Under the pieces are notes generated by a model. It was not told the origin of the DNA. It saw only the letters and a list, made by a program, of their open reading frames with translations, and did not search any database. A stretch of 64,000 nt of DNA, from the NCBI GenBank assembly GCA_022606135.1, contig JABYQN010000011.1:1674001-1738000 (forward strand). The letters run 5' to 3'. Position numbers and translations under genes: made by a program. Source of the DNA: Fomes fomentarius. Its lineage: Eukaryota; Basidiomycota; Agaricomycetes; Polyporales; Polyporaceae. This document shows positions 61,132 through 64,000 of this stretch, one piece after another (position 1 is the stretch's first letter; every line of letters begins with the position of its first letter).

Positions 61132-63088
61132 ATGCAGATCCCTCGCGCGGAGCATATAGGCTCCCTCAAGCGACCCGATGCCCTTTTGCAGAAGAGGCTC
61201 GCATTCAAGCAGGGCAATTGCACGGCGCAAGATCTCCGTGCCTTCGAAGATGCATGTGTTGCCGCCATCGTCAAGATGCAACTTGATCTAGGTTATGACG
61301 TCTTTACTGACGGCGAGTTTCGGAGGTCAGTCTTCTTGCCAATTTCCCGTCCAATGCTGAGCTCGTTCATATGTCTGCCTGCAGAGAGATCTTCTATGAC
61401 GGCATGTTTGACCACCTGGATGGGTTTAAGGTTCTGTTGGATCGTATGTCTTTCTCTAGCTGCTCTCGATCGGCTGGTAGCCTAACGGTCATATGCAGCG
61501 CCGAGTTATATGTTCCAGGTGAGTCGATTAACTACCCTACACCCTCATGCTCATGCTCGTATAGGCATTCAACTTCGTACAATCCTTCCCGATTACTCGC
61601 ATTTGCATTGTTCGTCCCTACGACCTTCCTTGGATTGTTCAATCTCTCACACGGCCTCCTTTCCAGAGCAAGATACGGAGAACGGCGCCCCTGCACGGGC
61701 TCGAGTTCGACTCATTGAAGGCTCTCGTAGCACCCGAGGTCTGTCTTCTTATCCTTCTTTGTTCTGAACTAATCGTTAGCGGCAGAACGTCAGTAAGATC
61801 AAGATGACTATTGGTGCCCCCGAGTGGTACCATTCTCGTCACGGGAAACACACATACGAGCTTACAGCTTACAAGAACGACGGTCAGCCCCCAATGTCCC
61901 GCGAGTCGTGATCACCAACACGCTTCCTGACCGACCTCTCGCTGCGCAGATGAATATTTCACAGACGTGGCAAGGGTCTACCGGGAAGAGATACGGGATC
62001 TCTATGACCGGGGGTGTCGTGAGTAAATCTTGAGTCCGACGATTGTTACGGACTGACCATGAGGACATCGGGACTAGGGAGGATCCAAATCGATGACCCT
62101 GTGCTGGGATGCTTCTGCGACGAAGACTACCGACAACGCATGGTCCGATGTAACGTTGACCCCGAGCAGCTGCTTGAAATGTACATCCACGTACTGAACG
62201 AGTGCGTCCGGGATCGGCCCACCGATATGGTCACTGGCATACACATCTGTCGAGGTAACGTAAAGGTGAGCCGGTGCATTTGTCAAGTTCCAAGGCGAAT
62301 ACCGCTGATGAGAACGATTCACGCCAGCCTGATGGTGGCCGCTTCGCACATGGGCCGTACGACTACATCGCGCGCAAGCTACTGACGGGCCTAGACGTCG
62401 ACTGTTTCTACGTGAGTGTCAATACGGCGTGCGCCTGATAGTACGATGGTACGGCTCTAGCTCACGCAATTCTAGCTCGAGTTCGACTCGGAAGAATCAG
62501 GCGGGCTTGAACCGCTCCGTTACCTCCCCCGCGGGAAGAGAGTCGCCCTCGGACTCGTGTCCACAAAGACGCCTGAGGTACGTGCCACTTGCCGCGCTCA
62601 TTGCCCATTTAGTCGCCATCGCGCGCGACCAGCAAGCGTGTCCTTGAGGCTGAAAGGTTTCGGGTATGGACACGCTCGCGCGCACACATAGCTCGAAAGT
62701 CCGGACGAGCTGCGCCAACGTATCATGCAAGCCGCGGACGTGATAGCGCACGGGGAGGTGCCTCGGCCGAGAGAGGAGGCGCTTGACCAGTACGTACATA
62801 ATTTTTTGCCCTTTATCAATGTCAGCGCGAGCGTGCTGTACCAGTCGATCAGTGACGTACTCACCGTGGCCCTCGACAGGCTGGGTATCAGTCCGCAGTG
62901 TGGCTTTGCATCGCATTCGCGAGGGTTCGCGTTCATCACACACGAGGTATGTAATATATGGATGGGATGCTCTTTACCTGCGTATCGTATCCACTCAACT
63001 CCATTGACCGTGACGGTGCTCACAGGACGTCGTCAAGAAACTTACGCTCGTCAGGGACACGGCGCAATTAGTGTGGGGTCGCGCTTGA
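61132..63088 (+). CDS. MetE-like single-domain protein (cobalamin-independent methionine synthase C-terminal fold)
   Basis: Probably a zinc-dependent methyltransferase of the UROD/MetE-like group, in which homocysteine or a related thiol is the usual acceptor. It starts MQIPRAEHIGSLKRPDALLQ; then FEDACVAAIVKMQLDLGYDV, FTDGEFRR, EIFYDGMFDHLDGFKVLLD, PLHGLEFDSLKALVAPE, KIKMTIGAPEWYHSRHGKHT, RRIQIDDPVLGCFCDEDYRQ, MVTGIHICRGN (candidate zinc His and Cys), DYIARKLLTGLDVDCFYLEF, LGLVSTKTPELESPDELRQR, LGISPQCGFAS (candidate third ligand Cys). It ends LVRDTAQLVWGRA, TGA at 63086-63088. It corresponds only to the catalytic half of full-length MetE (about 400 residues), so it is a stand-alone member rather than the main methionine synthase. 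It has many short introns. The upstream ATG at 61027 is possible but adds unconserved residues. Confidence 0.82.
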
Positions 63089-63338
63089 GGTCTTGCACAA
63101 GTCTTGTTATCAACAACTTGAAAGAAAGCCGTGTACGGTTTCCCAAAGAACTCAATCATAACCGTTCGGCATCGAAACGTGCGAACAATAAACCAGCATC
63201 CGATATCTTGTACGACACACACACTTCTTGTGCATGCTATCGGCCGCCCTTTCCGCAACATCGTTCCGCACTTCCGAGTGGTCGAAACTTGTAAACCTTA
63301 TTTAGCGACCCTATCAAACCCGCGTCCGTCGCTGCCTC
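63089..63338. other. 3' region of the MetE-like gene
   Basis: Non-coding spacer; no motif recognised. Confidence 0.5.
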
Positions 63339-63906
63339 ATGGAAAACGCTCCTGATCTTACCCATAGCGTCTACAATATTGCGTCCGTTGAATCGTCGGA
63401 CTCTGACGCTGCCACTACTTGCTGCGCTTCGTCTTCCGGAAGCGCGCCGATAAGTCTGTGGTCGGACCGGTACTTACTGCTTTTGCAAGTATCCCTCCAG
63501 TCACCAGTGATCCCTACTAGTGGTGCCATCAGGCGACACATCACAAGTCCCAGGAGCTGAGTGACCCTCGAACTAAGTACTGAATGTCGTGACGTTGGAG
63601 ACATGGGAGAGCCGGCGCATCGCTCGCAGTACGTACCGTCGCTAGCTGGATTCTTTCCGACTCCACTGTTAGTACGTCGCGCCGCCCCACGCATTCGCCT
63701 CTCAACTTACATTGCGTTTATGTACCCATCCATCCACAGGCGACTTGGCAGCCTCAAGTGACCCGGGAGAGACTCCACCTAGTACGCGCACAAGCGACTT
63801 GCTCCACGGTGACCAATGCTCTGGGGACTCTTCGCACACATCACTAGTCACTGGCAAGGAGTGTGACCGGTCTGATGCTTCCAACAGTGAACTAGCCGCA
63901 AGCTAA
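63339..63906 (+). CDS. Hypothetical Ser/Asp-rich small protein
   Basis: The first exon MENAPDLTHSVYNIASVESS, DSDAATTCCASSSGSAPISL, WSDRY is followed by possible introns with GTAC donors. A last exon after a CCACAG acceptor near 63740 reads GDLAASSDPGETPPSTRTSD, LLHGDQCSGDSSHTSLVTGK, and ends SNSELAAS with TAA at 63904-63906. The middle exon cannot be fixed. No domain or membrane segment is seen. Composition is protein-like, but the gene is unproven. Confidence 0.4.
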
Positions 63907-64000
63907 AGCTTAACGGAACCAAAACACGCTTAAGTTCGCGTGCCATCCGTTCCGTGATCTGTCCGACCTCGTCATTCTTGCCATACATCTATTAGTATGT

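Overview
The window is a piece of a fungal nuclear genome, almost certainly an agaricomycete basidiomycete (mushroom or polypore type). The evidence: genes are cut by many short introns (mostly about 45-70 nt, GT...AG, often with a CTAAC- or CTGAC-like branch point). It carries a DUF6699 protein and a Cys-rich zinc-cluster family that I know only from basidiomycetes. The housekeeping set (SEC23, TPS2, lunapark, SDS23-type CBS protein, TGFBRAP1/Vps3-type tether, Gbp2-type RNA-binding protein) is eukaryotic. There are no operons, ribosome binding sites or CRISPR arrays.

Layout. 1-5 kb: a decayed MIC26/27 (apolipoprotein O-like) pseudogene and a zinc-cluster gene with a one-base frameshift. 6.2-9.0 kb (-): SEC23. 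9.5-16 kb: two facing copies of an MFSD5-type major-facilitator gene, the left broken and the right intact, on either side of a one-pass membrane protein. 16.5-23.4 kb (-): RS/RD-rich three-RRM protein, then trehalose-6-phosphate phosphatase TPS2. 23.4-26.4 kb: gene-poor. 26.4-36.4 kb: SPFH/band-7 protein, lunapark, a second zinc-cluster gene lacking one ligand cysteine, and the SDS23-like CBS protein. 36.8-44.3 kb: perilipin-like lipid-droplet protein, type-B carboxylesterase, sugar transporter. 44.8-48.8 kb: DUF6699 protein and uncertain exons. 49.8-50.8 kb: a third, apparently intact zinc-cluster gene. 51.5-52.4 kb: a 286-bp tandem duplication and a broken fragment of the next gene. 53.0-57.7 kb: a TGFBRAP1/Vps3-like gene whose N-terminal half lies inverted relative to its C-terminal half. 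58.0-63.1 kb: cystathionine gamma-synthase and a MetE-like gene, diverging from a shared 1-kb spacer that holds a perfect Gcn4-type site.

How the genes relate. Most are unrelated housekeeping genes. Two groupings may matter: the divergent sulfur amino-acid pair at the right end, and the esterase/sugar-transporter pair in the middle. I did not find a novel defence or biosynthetic system. The most unusual features are structural: the in-place inversion that splits the vesicle-tether gene, with a partial genomic duplicate beside it; the 13-bp repeat array breaking one MFSD5 copy; and three members of one small zinc-cluster family in different states of integrity.

Exon boundaries were read by eye from frame continuity and splice consensus. 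Gene ends are well fixed where stated; internal junctions are approximate unless described.
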